A stretch of DNA of 64,000 nucleotides from Bacteroidota bacterium (GCA_029557915.1 JAKQHS010000041.1:1-64000), one strand, 5' to 3'; positions 45,934 to 54,020 are shown, counted from the first letter of the stretch. The notes: generated from the sequence alone by a model not told the origin. Numbers and translations are program-made.

Positions 45934-46227
45934 CTATATGGTTGTACAATCCTTTTTATTGTATTCATCGTGCGTATCAATAAATCGTATATACAGTGTC
46001 CTGATATCAAAAAAAATCATGGCAACCAATCTGTACTTCTTTCCTTTGATATTGAACATGTACCGGTCATTGCCTATATAATCAACGGAATTAAAGGTCC
46101 TTTTAATGTCAGCAAGAGAAGCCCAGTCTGCTTCTTTGGTTTTTTCCCACCAGTCATTTACAGCCTCAACCGCTTCTGCATGCCTGCGTCCAAAGTCCGT
46201 TAACTTGGTTTTAGAAATAACTACCAC
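45934..46227 (-). CDS. higB: HigB-type toxin, mRNA interferase
   Basis: Toxin of the HigB family (RelE-like fold) that cleaves mRNA on translating ribosomes; 97 residues. Family motifs include HAEAVEAVNDWWEKTKEADW at the N-terminus and YRLVAMIFFDIRTLYIRFIDTHDEYN near the C-terminus, the latter with the conserved His-Asp-Tyr region. It comes first in the operon, as usual for higBA, and a perfect -7 element TATTTTTG lies upstream on the minus strand (46252-46245). The pair sits between the intact mnmE and an mnmE 3' remnant, which marks it as imported. Confidence 0.88.
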   Translation of the reverse strand: MVVISKTKLTDFGRRHAEAVEAVNDWWEKTKEADWASLADIKRTFNSVDYIGNDRYMFNIKGKKYRLVAMIFFDIRTLYIRFIDTHDEYNKKDCTTI

Positions 46228-46244
46228 GAATGAGAATAAGTTTC

Positions 46245-46252
46245 AAAAATAG
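46245..46252 (-). promoter_or_regulatory. -7 element TATTTTTG of higBA
   Basis: A perfect TAnnTTTG element on the minus strand, 18 bp upstream of the higB start. No TTG box is found at the usual distance. Confidence 0.45.
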
Positions 46253-46433
46253 AAATAATATTTCATTTTTAAAAATATTTGTTTCCTCATCCTGAATCTG
46301 CTAATGACCGGTAAACAAAGCTGATTTAGAATGGTTTTACAGATCTGTCATCACAATTTGAGTTAACATACTTTCCCGTTCTATAATATTTGAATAAAGG
46401 GGCTGCGATCAACTGTTTTCTGACCTCTTCAGA

Positions 46434-47825
46434 TTATTTACCGATACAAAATCGGGTGAATATACTCTCCAATAAATCCTCCGTCGTCACCTCCCCCGTG
46501 ATCTCTCCGAGGTAATGCAAAGCCTGCCGGATATCCATCGCGATCAACTCATGCCCTCCGCCTGAATTTAATTGTTCCAGGGCCCTTCTCAGGTGTTCTT
46601 TGACCCTCTGAAGGCAATCCAGGTGCCTGCTGTTGGACAGGATGTTTTGGGATAAAAGGTCATGATTTCCCGTGACGGATTGCAAAAGCCTTTCCTTGAG
46701 GTAGGGGATGTTCATATTGTTGCGGGCCGAGGTGGGGATGATGTCGGAAGGGGTGATTCCCTCCATGACAAAATCTTCCGGATGCGCATAGGGATTGAGG
46801 TCCATTTTATTGGGGATGAGGATAATCTCCAGGTCGGGATGTTTTAAAACCGCGATATCAGATTGCACCTCAGCCGGTTTAAGCCCGGTGACATCAAATA
46901 CGTAGAGTAGAATAGAGGATTGACGTATTTTATCATGGGTGCGCTGTACGCCGATGGCCTCGATCTGGTCCTGGGCCTCGCGGATACCCGCCGTATCGAT
47001 AAGACGAAAGGGGATGCCTTCGATATGCAGGACTTCTTCAATGGTATCCCGGGTGGTACCGGGGATATCCGATACAATGGCCCTTTCTTCCTGGAGCAGG
47101 GCGTTGAGCAGGGTGCTTTTCCCTGCATTGGGGCGTCCCGCGATCACGGTGTTGATCCCCTGTTTGATGGCATTGCCCAGGCGGAAGGAATCCACCAGCC
47201 CCTGCACTTTGAGGATGGCTTCTTCCAACAAGGTTTTCAGTTGACTTCGGTTGGCAAACTCCACCTGCTCTTCGGCGAAATCCAACTCCAGTTCCAGCAG
47301 GCTGGCGAACTCGATCAACCGGGACCGGAGTCCTGCGATTTCCTTTGAAATTCCGCCCCTCAGGTGGGACAGGGCCAACCGGGCTTCGGCGCTGGATTCT
47401 GCCGCAATGAGGTCGGCGACCCCCTCGGCCTGGCTGATATCCATGCGGCCATGGATAAATGCGCGGAAAGTGAATTCCCCGGGGCCGGCAGCCCTGGCCC
47501 CAAGTTGGATCAGCCGGTTTAAAATCGCCTGCTGTATCCAGGTGGACCCATGACAACTGATTTCCACCGTATCCTCCCCGGTATACGAATGGGGGCCGCG
47601 AAACAGGGTCACCACGACCTGGTCGATCACCCCTCCTTCCGCGTCCATCAAGAAGCCCAGGTGGGCCGTATGGCTTTCTGTCTTTTCCAGGTTTTTGCCT
47701 TTAAAGCCTTCGTTTACGATGGGGATGGCCTCCGCCCCGGAGACCCGGAGTACGGCAATAGCCGCCTGGCCCGGCGCCGTGGACAGGGCGGCGATGGTAT
47801 CGTCCAGGCTATGTCTGTTATACAT
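46434..47825 (-). CDS. mnmE: tRNA uridine-5-carboxymethylaminomethyl modification GTPase
   Basis: With MnmG, installs cmnm5 groups on the wobble uridine of certain tRNAs; cytoplasmic, 463 residues from the ATG at 47825. The open frame extends upstream to 47906, but MYNRHSLDDTIAALSTAPGQ is the normal family start. Visible are the N-terminal THF-binding domain (GGAVIDQ-type motifs, HGS), the central G domain with P-loop GRPNAGKSTLLNALL, the DIPGTTRD switch and DTAGIR, and the C-terminal FCIGK whose Cys is essential in E. coli. Its last 87 bp occur again, identically, at 45133-45219. In other bacteria the mnmE (thdF/trmE) 3' end is an integration site for genomic islands. Confidence 0.95.
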   Translation of the reverse strand: MYNRHSLDDTIAALSTAPGQAAIAVLRVSGAEAIPIVNEGFKGKNLEKTESHTAHLGFLMDAEGGVIDQVVVTLFRGPHSYTGEDTVEISCHGSTWIQQAILNRLIQLGARAAGPGEFTFRAFIHGRMDISQAEGVADLIAAESSAEARLALSHLRGGISKEIAGLRSRLIEFASLLELELDFAEEQVEFANRSQLKTLLEEAILKVQGLVDSFRLGNAIKQGINTVIAGRPNAGKSTLLNALLQEERAIVSDIPGTTRDTIEEVLHIEGIPFRLIDTAGIREAQDQIEAIGVQRTHDKIRQSSILLYVFDVTGLKPAEVQSDIAVLKHPDLEIILIPNKMDLNPYAHPEDFVMEGITPSDIIPTSARNNMNIPYLKERLLQSVTGNHDLLSQNILSNSRHLDCLQRVKEHLRRALEQLNSGGGHELIAMDIRQALHYLGEITGEVTTEDLLESIFTRFCIGK

Positions 47826-47871
47826 TGAAAATGAACTAATTTTGACCCGCCGAATGTTAACACAAGTATAG

Positions 47872-48297
47872 TTGAAAACCATGATGAAAAAGATCAAAAA
47901 ATACATGATCCGGACCCTGGTGGTCCTCCTGTTGCTGCTTGTGGCGGCGGGGGCTTTTTTTACCCTTGTACCCTACAGCGACGGCATGCGGGCGGGCCAG
48001 GTGATCAAACTGACCAAGAAAGGGGTGATCTTTAAGACCTGGGAAGGAGAACTCAACCTCCTGCTGATGCCTTCCACCAATACCCAGGGCACCCTTACGC
48101 CGAATGTGTGGAATTTTTCGGTGCTGAATAAAGATATTGCAAACAAGGTCATGCAGGCGTCCGCCACCGGCGAGCGCCTGGAACTGTATTATAAAGAAAG
48201 GTATTTCAAATTCCCCTGGCAGGGGGATACCCGGTATTTTGTGTATGAGGTGAAATCGGCGCCTCCTCCGGCTCAGCAGGTGCCATCGACGCGTTAA
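47872..48297 (+). CDS. Small membrane-anchored protein of unknown function
   Basis: The 141-residue product has a basic start and one hydrophobic helix (about residues 12-33), then a conserved soluble domain with VPYSDGMRAGQVIKLTKKGV and FKTWEGELNL, followed by a flexible Pro-rich tail. Homologues of this type in Bacteroidota are sometimes labelled 6-phosphogluconate dehydrogenase, but nothing here resembles that enzyme, so I leave it unnamed. The soluble part should face the periplasm. The internal Met at 47884 is an alternative start. It is divergent from mnmE. Confidence 0.75.
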   Translation: MKTMMKKIKKYMIRTLVVLLLLLVAAGAFFTLVPYSDGMRAGQVIKLTKKGVIFKTWEGELNLLLMPSTNTQGTLTPNVWNFSVLNKDIANKVMQASATGERLELYYKERYFKFPWQGDTRYFVYEVKSAPPPAQQVPSTR

Positions 48298-48346
48298 GAC
48301 CTGCATGCGGGTTTGTTTGACCCCTTTAGTTTTGATATTTTTCTTA

Positions 48347-48378
48347 CCATAGTCTTGGGCGCAACCCCTGGGCTATGG
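48347..48378. repeat. Degenerate REP-like palindrome
   Basis: CCATAGTC..GGCTATGG with a GGGCGCAACCCC interior matches, with changes, the palindrome at 51476-51507 next to the transposase gene. It lies between two genes and is probably an exported REP copy. Confidence 0.6.
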
Positions 48379-48486
48379 ATGTTGATAAACCTCACCTTTG
48401 AGAGTTAACAATAAAAAATTAAATAAAACCATTCATCTCCGGGCTGAAGAATTAAGAACACTTGACCTCGCAGCCCTTTGAAGGTT

Positions 48487-50460
48487 TTATTGGTCAATAC
48501 TTGCTTTCCCCGCCATTCCTCCCCCCGGCCCCATCCGGATTTTCAATATATCCGTACGGGACCCCTTCTTTATTTCACGATGCAGGTGATTTGGTAAGTA
48601 TTCCACATCCCCGGCGTCGGTATAAATATCCAGGGTATGATTGCCGGCCGGAAGAAAACTCAGCGGAATGGATATCTCCCGGTCTTCCCGGTTGTTGATT
48701 GCACCGATATACCAAAAATCCCTCTTCCTTCTGGCGATGACCACATATTGACGGGGCGCTGCGGCGATGACCCGGGTTTCATCCCAACTGGTAGGTACTT
48801 CTCTTAAAAAGTCGAAACCAGGCTCACCTTCATAGGCATCGGGATAATCGGCGAGGATCTGCAAATAACTTTCCATCACGACGTACATCCCCAACAAATG
48901 GCACCGCGTGCCTTGCACGAAAGGTTTTATATATTGAATTTTAAAGGAGTCCCGAGGTACAGCCCTGAAACCACCGAGGTGACAATCCGCGGGTCCGGCC
49001 AGCATTCGTGTAAAAACCAAGTCGAGATCATGATCCGGCGTGACGGTGGAGTCCCATTTATGCACCTCATAATTGAGGGTTCCCTCCCGCGTGAGTTCAT
49101 GGGGCCAGGTACGCGACATGCCCGTGGGTTTATAAGCCCCGTGAAACTGAACATGAAGTTTATGCCGGGCCGCTTTTTCCAGCATTTCTTCCTGGATGCG
49201 GACCATTTCCTGGTCATCCCGGTCCATAAAATCGATCATCATGCCGGTGAGCCCCCAGGACTCATAGAGGGCGAAGGCCGTGTCTATTTTCGGATACAGG
49301 GCGGCCCAATGAACCCAAACCCGGGGTTTTACACCCTGGGCATGTGCATAATCGCATACCCTTTTCATATCCAATCCGGGTACGGGCCTGGTCACATCAG
49401 CGTTCGGCCCGGGCTGATAAACCTCCCCGTCATCCACATACCACTGATGGCCCCCATACTCCACGATCGAATGGTATTCGATGCCGTTGCGGGCGCAGAA
49501 ATCGATATAATATTTATTGGTTTCAAAATTATTGCCCCCCTTGATGGAATCGGGGAGGATATTGCCATTCCACCAGGGAAAAGTGGTTTTCCCCGGAGTG
49601 ATCCAGGAGGGGTCTTTGATTTTGTTTGGCGGAGAAAGATTGGTCAGGATATTGGATTCAATCAGGTCCCCCATCCGGTCACTGACCAGGATGACCCGCC
49701 AGGGGCTTTGATGGGGCAAAGGGGATTTCACTTTGATTTCCGCTTTATTGGGCAAGGGGGACAGGGCGCTTGTTAATATCCCCTTCCGTTTTTTCAGATA
49801 CATACCTGCATAATCTGAAAGTGCCGCTTCCGTGATGGCGGTATAGATGCTGTCCGGGGTGATAAAAAGCGCAGGGAGGTCGATCAGGGTATCCTCCTGT
49901 ATTCGGGAGAGTGATTCATGGCTATAAAGGCCTTCGTGGGAGGTAATGAAATTTTGACGCAACAAAACCATGGACCGGGGATCTCCAAAATAGTTGAAGC
50001 AGGAGCTTTCCCCGGCCAGAAAAAGAGTATCCCCTGATTTTTGGTCCGGAAACACATACCTGAAAGCGATTCCTCCATTGTAAGCGCGCGAAATAAGGTC
50101 GAATTTCCATTTGGGCCTGGACCGGCTCCTGATGCTTATGATTCCTTCCCGGTAAGGTTCACGGACCCGATGGGTTTTGCCGACGATGAGCTCATATTCG
50201 TCAAGGCCTTCCCGCGTTTTTATTTTCCGTGTTTTTAAATTTTGACTCAGATCATTACCATTGCCCAGCAGGATGCCAAGGTTACTTTTTTGCAGGATGG
50301 GTTTCCCTTTGTAGTCTATTTCATATTGAAGCATTCCATCCGAGACGCGTATCACAAAACGCAGGTGGTCATCGGGGGAATGGAGGACCAGGGATTTTTG
50401 CGCAATGGAACAAGGGAGATGTACCGGAAAGATAAAACAGAAGAGAAGGAACCTGTGCAT
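48487..50460 (-). CDS. Glycoside hydrolase family 97 protein
   Basis: The 657-residue exported enzyme has a signal peptide (to about residue 20, ending CSIAQ) and the three-part GH97 layout: N-terminal beta-super-sandwich (about 25-290), a (beta/alpha)8 barrel (about 300-560; WNGNILPDSIKGGNNFETNKYYIDF, WGLTGMMIDFMDRDDQEM, NYEVHKWDST) and a C-terminal beta domain. GH97 enzymes are alpha-glucosidases (inverting) or alpha-galactosidases (retaining) that use Ca2+; I cannot assign the mechanism from memory of the catalytic residues. Its upstream region lies in REP repeats, so its promoter may have been changed by them. Confidence 0.9.
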   Translation of the reverse strand: MHRFLLFCFIFPVHLPCSIAQKSLVLHSPDDHLRFVIRVSDGMLQYEIDYKGKPILQKSNLGILLGNGNDLSQNLKTRKIKTREGLDEYELIVGKTHRVREPYREGIISIRSRSRPKWKFDLISRAYNGGIAFRYVFPDQKSGDTLFLAGESSCFNYFGDPRSMVLLRQNFITSHEGLYSHESLSRIQEDTLIDLPALFITPDSIYTAITEAALSDYAGMYLKKRKGILTSALSPLPNKAEIKVKSPLPHQSPWRVILVSDRMGDLIESNILTNLSPPNKIKDPSWITPGKTTFPWWNGNILPDSIKGGNNFETNKYYIDFCARNGIEYHSIVEYGGHQWYVDDGEVYQPGPNADVTRPVPGLDMKRVCDYAHAQGVKPRVWVHWAALYPKIDTAFALYESWGLTGMMIDFMDRDDQEMVRIQEEMLEKAARHKLHVQFHGAYKPTGMSRTWPHELTREGTLNYEVHKWDSTVTPDHDLDLVFTRMLAGPADCHLGGFRAVPRDSFKIQYIKPFVQGTRCHLLGMYVVMESYLQILADYPDAYEGEPGFDFLREVPTSWDETRVIAAAPRQYVVIARRKRDFWYIGAINNREDREISIPLSFLPAGNHTLDIYTDAGDVEYLPNHLHREIKKGSRTDILKIRMGPGGGMAGKASIDQ

Positions 50461-50476
50461 TGGGGGATAAAATTAC

Positions 50477-50595
50477 GCCCGGGGCAGAATTCCCGAAAGG
50501 ATTCAACTAAACATCCAGGGTCATGTTCACCTTTTAGTGCCCTATGAATCCCGAAGGGATTCAATATCCATAGAAATATCGACCCTGAAGGGGTC
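50477..50595. repeat. Left direct repeat (REP hairpins) of the transposase unit
   Basis: This 119-bp segment is repeated at 51388-51535. It holds the hairpins GAATCCC-GAA-GGGATTC (50546-50562) and GACCC-TGAAG-GGGTC (50581-50595), typical of REP elements mobilised by REP-associated transposases. It lies immediately upstream of the GH97 start. Confidence 0.85.
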
Positions 50596-50672
50596 GTATA
50601 ATTCATTCAAAATATTTATTTTTAAAGTTCCGGCAAAGGCCGCGACCAACACACACACCAACAATCACCCTT

Positions 50673-51119
50673 ATGAGTACCAACACCCAGATCTTTTATC
50701 ATATTGTTTTCAGTACAAAATACAGGGAGCGGACCCTCCATGCCGATGGCCGCCCTGCTTTGTTTAGGTACATTACCGCAATTCTTAAAAACAAAAAATG
50801 CCATATGTACCGGATCAATGGAGTGGAAGACCACCTGCATATGTTGATGGATCTTCATCCTTCCACATCCCTGTCTGATCTGATCAAAGACATCAAACTG
50901 GCCTCTTCAAAATTTATAAAAGAAAACAAATTATTCCCTTCCTTTGGCGGATGGCAGGACGGGTATGGGGCGTTCACCTGCTCCTATCGTGAAAAAGATG
51001 CCTTGATCGCCTATGTAAATAATCAGGAAAGACATCATCAAAAAAAATCCTCTATGGAGGAATTTATTGAATTTCTTAATGACGCCGGGGTGGAATACGA
51101 TGAAAAATATTTGGGTTAA
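50673..51119 (+). mobile_element. REP-associated tyrosine transposase (IS200/IS605 TnpA-like)
   Basis: The 148-residue protein belongs to the Y1 HUH single-strand transposases. The HUH metal-binding motif appears in GVEDHLHMLMDLH and the catalytic Tyr in ALIAYVNNQERHHQK; the fold is complete. There is no accessory TnpB. Palindromic repeats stand on both sides and a 119-148 bp sequence is directly repeated around the gene, which is the hallmark of REP-associated transposases (RAYTs) rather than of a simple IS200. The start at 50673 follows a long gap of plain sequence. Confidence 0.88.
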
Positions 51120-51387
51120 AGATTCAACCCCTGCGGGGTTGCAGGAAGGTGTCTTTTTATGCACCGAATTGCATTCGGCGCTAAGGGATTAAATCCCTTC
51201 GGGATTTAAAGAAATGCCGTTTGTTGTCATTCGCCAACCGGAATTCCGAAAATAATTAACCTACAATATTCTTAGTCAGGATTGAGCTACAATAAAAAGT
51301 AATCATATTGAATTGTAGGAAGATAAGCTATACAAACCGGGATCACCATTTGGTTCCCCGTAATCCCGAAGGGATTTAACCTTCATA
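51120..51387. repeat. REP hairpins downstream of the transposase
   Basis: Contains the hairpins AACCCC-TGC-GGGGTT (51126-51140), AAATCCC-TTC-GGGATTT (51191-51207) and AATCCC-GAA-GGGATT (51362-51376), with no gene between them. The 51208-51361 part is AT-rich filler. Confidence 0.75.
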
Positions 51388-51535
51388 GCCCGGGGCAGGA
51401 ATTCCGAAAGGATTTAACTAAACCAGGGTCATTTTCACCTTTTAGTGCCCTATGAATTCCGAAGGGATTCAACATCCATAGCCCGGGGCGCAGCCCTCGG
51501 GCTATGGAATGAGAGGCATTGACCCTGAAGGGGTC
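51388..51535. repeat. Right direct repeat (REP hairpins) of the transposase unit
   Basis: Copy of 50477-50595 with an added hairpin, CCATAGCCC..GGGCTATGG (51476-51507), and the same hairpins ATTCC-GAA-GGGATTC (51456-51470) and GACCC-TGAAG-GGGTC (51521-51535). The shared flanks are mostly identical, so the two copies are recent. Confidence 0.85.
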
Positions 51536-51618
51536 GAACATGATGAAAAATCCTTCTTAACTGCTGATTGAAAAACGTAAAGGGGTCGATGTGATAACGC
51601 TAACTGGTTTTCTTGATT

Positions 51619-51915
51619 TCAACCCGTTAAAATCACCCTTTTACTTACAATGCTGTCCCGGTTGATCAAGGATATCAAATACATACCCGGAGATAAGCCT
51701 AATATTTTCAAATCCAGCCGGTGGTCCGGTGTCGTAACGGATTCCACTTTTTGTTTTAACACCACCTTCCCATCCAGGTTTGAAATGATGAGGTCCGCAT
51801 AATGGGCTTCAGAGGGCTCCCAATGAAGGGTCAGGATGTTAAAAACCGGATTGGGATATACTTTCATGGTGCTTTCTTTTGTGCCTGGTAAATAATTATA
51901 TGGCGAAAACAACAA
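51619..51915 (-). pseudogene. Orphan T9SS type A sorting domain fragment
   Basis: The open 98 codons encode a complete type IX sorting domain (MKVYPNPVFNILTLHW, LIISNLDGKVVLKQK, LSPGMYLISLI) but no signal peptide and no cargo. An in-frame TAG lies at 51919-51921, just before the first TTG. It is the 3' end of a lost secreted-protein gene. Such domains need an upstream signal peptide to be secreted, so this one is non-functional by itself. Confidence 0.8.
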
Positions 51916-52037
51916 GAACTATGCCCCCTTGCCTTTTTAATGGAATTTAACTGTAAACAAAGTCCTAATGATTTAACTTAAAATTCGGTAACCATGATTT
52001 TAGCCCAATATTAACAAGGTTCGGGATTCGGGGTTTC

Positions 52038-52180
52038 TCACTGGAAAGCTTTTTTAACAATCAACTTTTTACTGACTGTTTCTTCGCCGATCTATACCGT
52101 TATTAGATATATCCCGTGTTGTATTCCAAGCGAAGGCAAATCCAGCCGGACGATTTGATCGTATTTATCCGGTTTTTAGG
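52038..52180 (-). pseudogene. Second decayed T9SS sorting domain
   Basis: In one minus-strand frame this reads KYDQIVRLDLPSLGIQHGIY, LITV, an in-frame TAG, then IGEETVSKKLIVKKAFQ and a stop. The LDLPSLGIQHGIYLITV..SKKLIVKK pattern is a T9SS sorting domain. The internal stop and the TAA just upstream show that the gene is dead. Between this and the first remnant (51916-52037) nothing else is seen. Confidence 0.65.
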
Positions 52181-52276
52181 GATACCGTCAACAAATTATC
52201 CTTTAAAAGTTTAAAAAGGTTTGGAAATCCCACCATGAACAATTTGATGAAAGGCGGTTAGCGGAATGGCTCCAAT

Positions 52277-52305
52277 CACCATCCACCAACCACCATCCAC
52301 CATTC
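52277..52305. repeat. 7-bp tandem array behind the tiny Cys-rich ORF
   Basis: About four units of CACCATC/CACCAAC. It starts 7 bp behind the stop codon of the minus-strand tiny ORF, the same position relative to a stop as the other arrays of this window. Confidence 0.7.
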
Positions 52306-52311
52306 ATGGGA

Positions 52312-52374
52312 TTAGCAATCGCATAATCCACCGCAGCAACCGCCGGGGTCCTGCACTTTTGAACTGCTTTTCAT
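52312..52374 (-). CDS. Candidate 20-residue Cys-rich peptide
   Basis: A 20-codon ORF starts with ATGAAAAGC after an AT-rich leader and ends GGCCGGLCDC; 4 of its last 8 residues are Cys, in a CC-x3-C-x-C order. This resembles a metal-binding tail, and the ArsM and both ArsR proteins of the window also end in Cys clusters. It is downstream of the PAP2 and arsR genes on the same strand and may be transcribed with them. A tandem array stands right behind its stop, as behind other genes here. Expression and function are unproven. Confidence 0.4.
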   Translation of the reverse strand: MKSSSKVQDPGGCCGGLCDC

Positions 52375-52431
52375 GGTTATTGATTTAAGTGAAAAAATAG
52401 ATTTCAGAATTCAGCGATCAGGCATCAGATT

Positions 52432-53415
52432 TTAACTTCCATATCCCTTCCGTTTTTTCATGGACTGAATTTCGAGCTTTGCTTTTTCAAAATCAGCCCG
52501 GAATACAGGATTGGTTTTCAGCTTCTGAATGAGCTCGTAGCCAAGGAAGCGGCCGCTCTCTGAATCGCTGGGGTAATGTACCCCGAGGATCTCCCGGGAA
52601 TGGGCCATATCATAAGCATCCTTGATAAAAAAGGATGAAAACTCCGGCATTAATTCAGAAAACAGGTAAGCATTGGTATAGGAATTGGTGGCATGGCCGC
52701 TGGGATAGGCTGCCCAGTTGGTTTCCTCCAGGTTCTTCAAGGCCGGATCGAGTTTATAAGGCCGGATGCGGACAAAATGGTTTTTGCACTTCCAAAGGAT
52801 ATAGGAGGCATCGGCCCAAACCCGCCTGACCAGTTCTGCGGTGGCCGGCAGGGAATCCGCATTAAACCAGGGGGCAACAGAACGGCCGATGTGAAACAGA
52901 TTTCGCTGCATGCGTTCATAATCCGCATCCCCGGGTCGGGTGGAAGTGCGGTAAAAAACGGAAGCGAAGTATTTGGAAGCCCGGATGTCTTCTTCCGTGC
53001 GCCGGCTCTGTAACTCAAGCAGGAAGTCCAATTCGGCCCTGGTCTGGGCGCTGCTGTTGGCTGGCGGATCTTCAATACTAAAGGGTTCATCATGTGATAA
53101 ATAAAACGGTTTGCGAATGGCCCCATTGGCAGTTAGCTGGGAATACCCGTTTCCAACAGTTTTTGAATGGTCTTCTCCAGCGCGTTCCAAGTGGATGACC
53201 TTGGTATCTCCGGGAATGAGCTTAAACGTCATCGAGTCCGTGCCTGCCTGACCTGGCCGGGGGGGGTTTGAATACTTTGCAAGAACCGGATAATGTCCCC
53301 ACCCTTGGGGATAACGAATCTGGCCCACAGCAAGATAATTAAACCCAATAGCAAAAAATGTAATTATCATCCTATTCATCCTATTCATCCTATTCATCCT
53401 ATTCATCCTATTCAT
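52432..53415 (-). CDS. PAP2-family acid phosphatase with repeat-encoded N-terminus
   Basis: The roughly 312-327-residue exported phosphatase of the PAP2/vanadium haloperoxidase superfamily carries its three signature motifs: the KxxxxxxRP region KCKNHFVRIRP, AYPSGHATNSY and SREILGVHYPSD. The open frame starts with five MNR units derived from an upstream tandem array, then MIITFFAIGFNYLAVGQ. The true start is one of these Met codons; at least one MNR unit is probably needed to give the signal peptide its basic end. It lies 42 bp downstream of arsR2 and may be regulated with it. The substrate is unknown. Confidence 0.85.
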   Translation of the reverse strand: MNRMNRMNRMNRMNRMIITFFAIGFNYLAVGQIRYPQGWGHYPVLAKYSNPPRPGQAGTDSMTFKLIPGDTKVIHLERAGEDHSKTVGNGYSQLTANGAIRKPFYLSHDEPFSIEDPPANSSAQTRAELDFLLELQSRRTEEDIRASKYFASVFYRTSTRPGDADYERMQRNLFHIGRSVAPWFNADSLPATAELVRRVWADASYILWKCKNHFVRIRPYKLDPALKNLEETNWAAYPSGHATNSYTNAYLFSELMPEFSSFFIKDAYDMAHSREILGVHYPSDSESGRFLGYELIQKLKTNPVFRADFEKAKLEIQSMKKRKGYGS

Positions 53416-53457
53416 CCTAATAAATCCTATAAATCCTATAAATCCTATAAATCCTAT
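53368..53457. repeat. 9-bp tandem array between arsR2 and the PAP2 gene
   Basis: Units of CCTATTCAT (about five) pass into units of AAATCCTAT (about four). One end touches the arsR2 stop codon (53458-53460); the other overlaps the start of the PAP2 gene and encodes its MNR repeats. A change of unit number would change the PAP2 N-terminus in steps of exactly three residues. Confidence 0.95.
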
Positions 53458-53790
53458 TCAACAACACCTTCCCTGCTGCTCTTTTAGTTTGTGAAACAAC
53501 TGACTAAACTCCGAATAAAACCGCTCAAACGCTTTCCAGTTGATACAATAACAACTCCTTGGCCCAACCGTTTCGCCAAGGATGAGTCCCGCTTCTTTGA
53601 GTTCCTTCAGGTGCTGGCTTACGGTGCTTTGGGCCAGGGGGAGGTCATCCACAATCTCTCCGCAAATGCATTCTTCCTTTTTGGATAATATGCCCAGGAT
53701 GCTTATCCGGGCCGGGTGGGAGAGGGCCTTGGCAAAGGCCGCCAGGGCCTGTTCCCTTGCTCCGAATTCTTCTTTTTTGGTATAAGCCAT
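53458..53790 (-). CDS. Second ArsR-family metalloregulator
   Basis: The 110-residue repressor is a paralogue of the ArsR at 2366-2698, with identical length and all six Cys at the same positions (C41, C43, C80, C82, C109, C110). The motif here is [21 protein letters not shown] and the C-terminus QQGRCC. The start is taken at 53790 ([10 protein letters not shown]); the frame continues upstream to 53835 but the upstream Met is behind the promoter. The promoter overlaps an ATCG-N8-CGAT operator as for the first arsR. No arsenic resistance gene follows directly; its known targets here could be the PAP2 gene and the tiny Cys-rich ORF. Confidence 0.92.
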   Translation of the reverse strand: MAYTKKEEFGAREQALAAFAKALSHPARISILGILSKKEECICGEIVDDLPLAQSTVSQHLKELKEAGLILGETVGPRSCYCINWKAFERFYSEFSQLFHKLKEQQGRCC

Positions 53791-53801
53791 ATCAAATGTA
53801 T

Positions 53802-53835
53802 ATCGCAAATATACGATAAGTTTTTGTTTTGTCAA
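53802..53835 (-). promoter_or_regulatory. arsR2 promoter with overlapping operator
   Basis: On the minus strand TTG (53835-53833), a 19-nt spacer and a perfect TATATTTG (53813-53806) form the promoter. The operator ATCGCAAATATACGAT (53802-53817) covers the -7 element, as at the first arsR gene. Confidence 0.75.
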
Positions 53836-54020
53836 TATCCTATGGAAAATTGGTGGGTGGTGGTCCGAAATTTCAGACGATGACAGATGGATAGATATTT
53901 CCTCATTTGTACCCTGAAAGGGTTAATTCTGAAACCCGAAACCTGGAATGTTATTTTTTACTGCAATTTTTTCCACCCACCGCCCATCTTCCACCACCCA
54001 CCTTTCCCTATCTTTATAAC

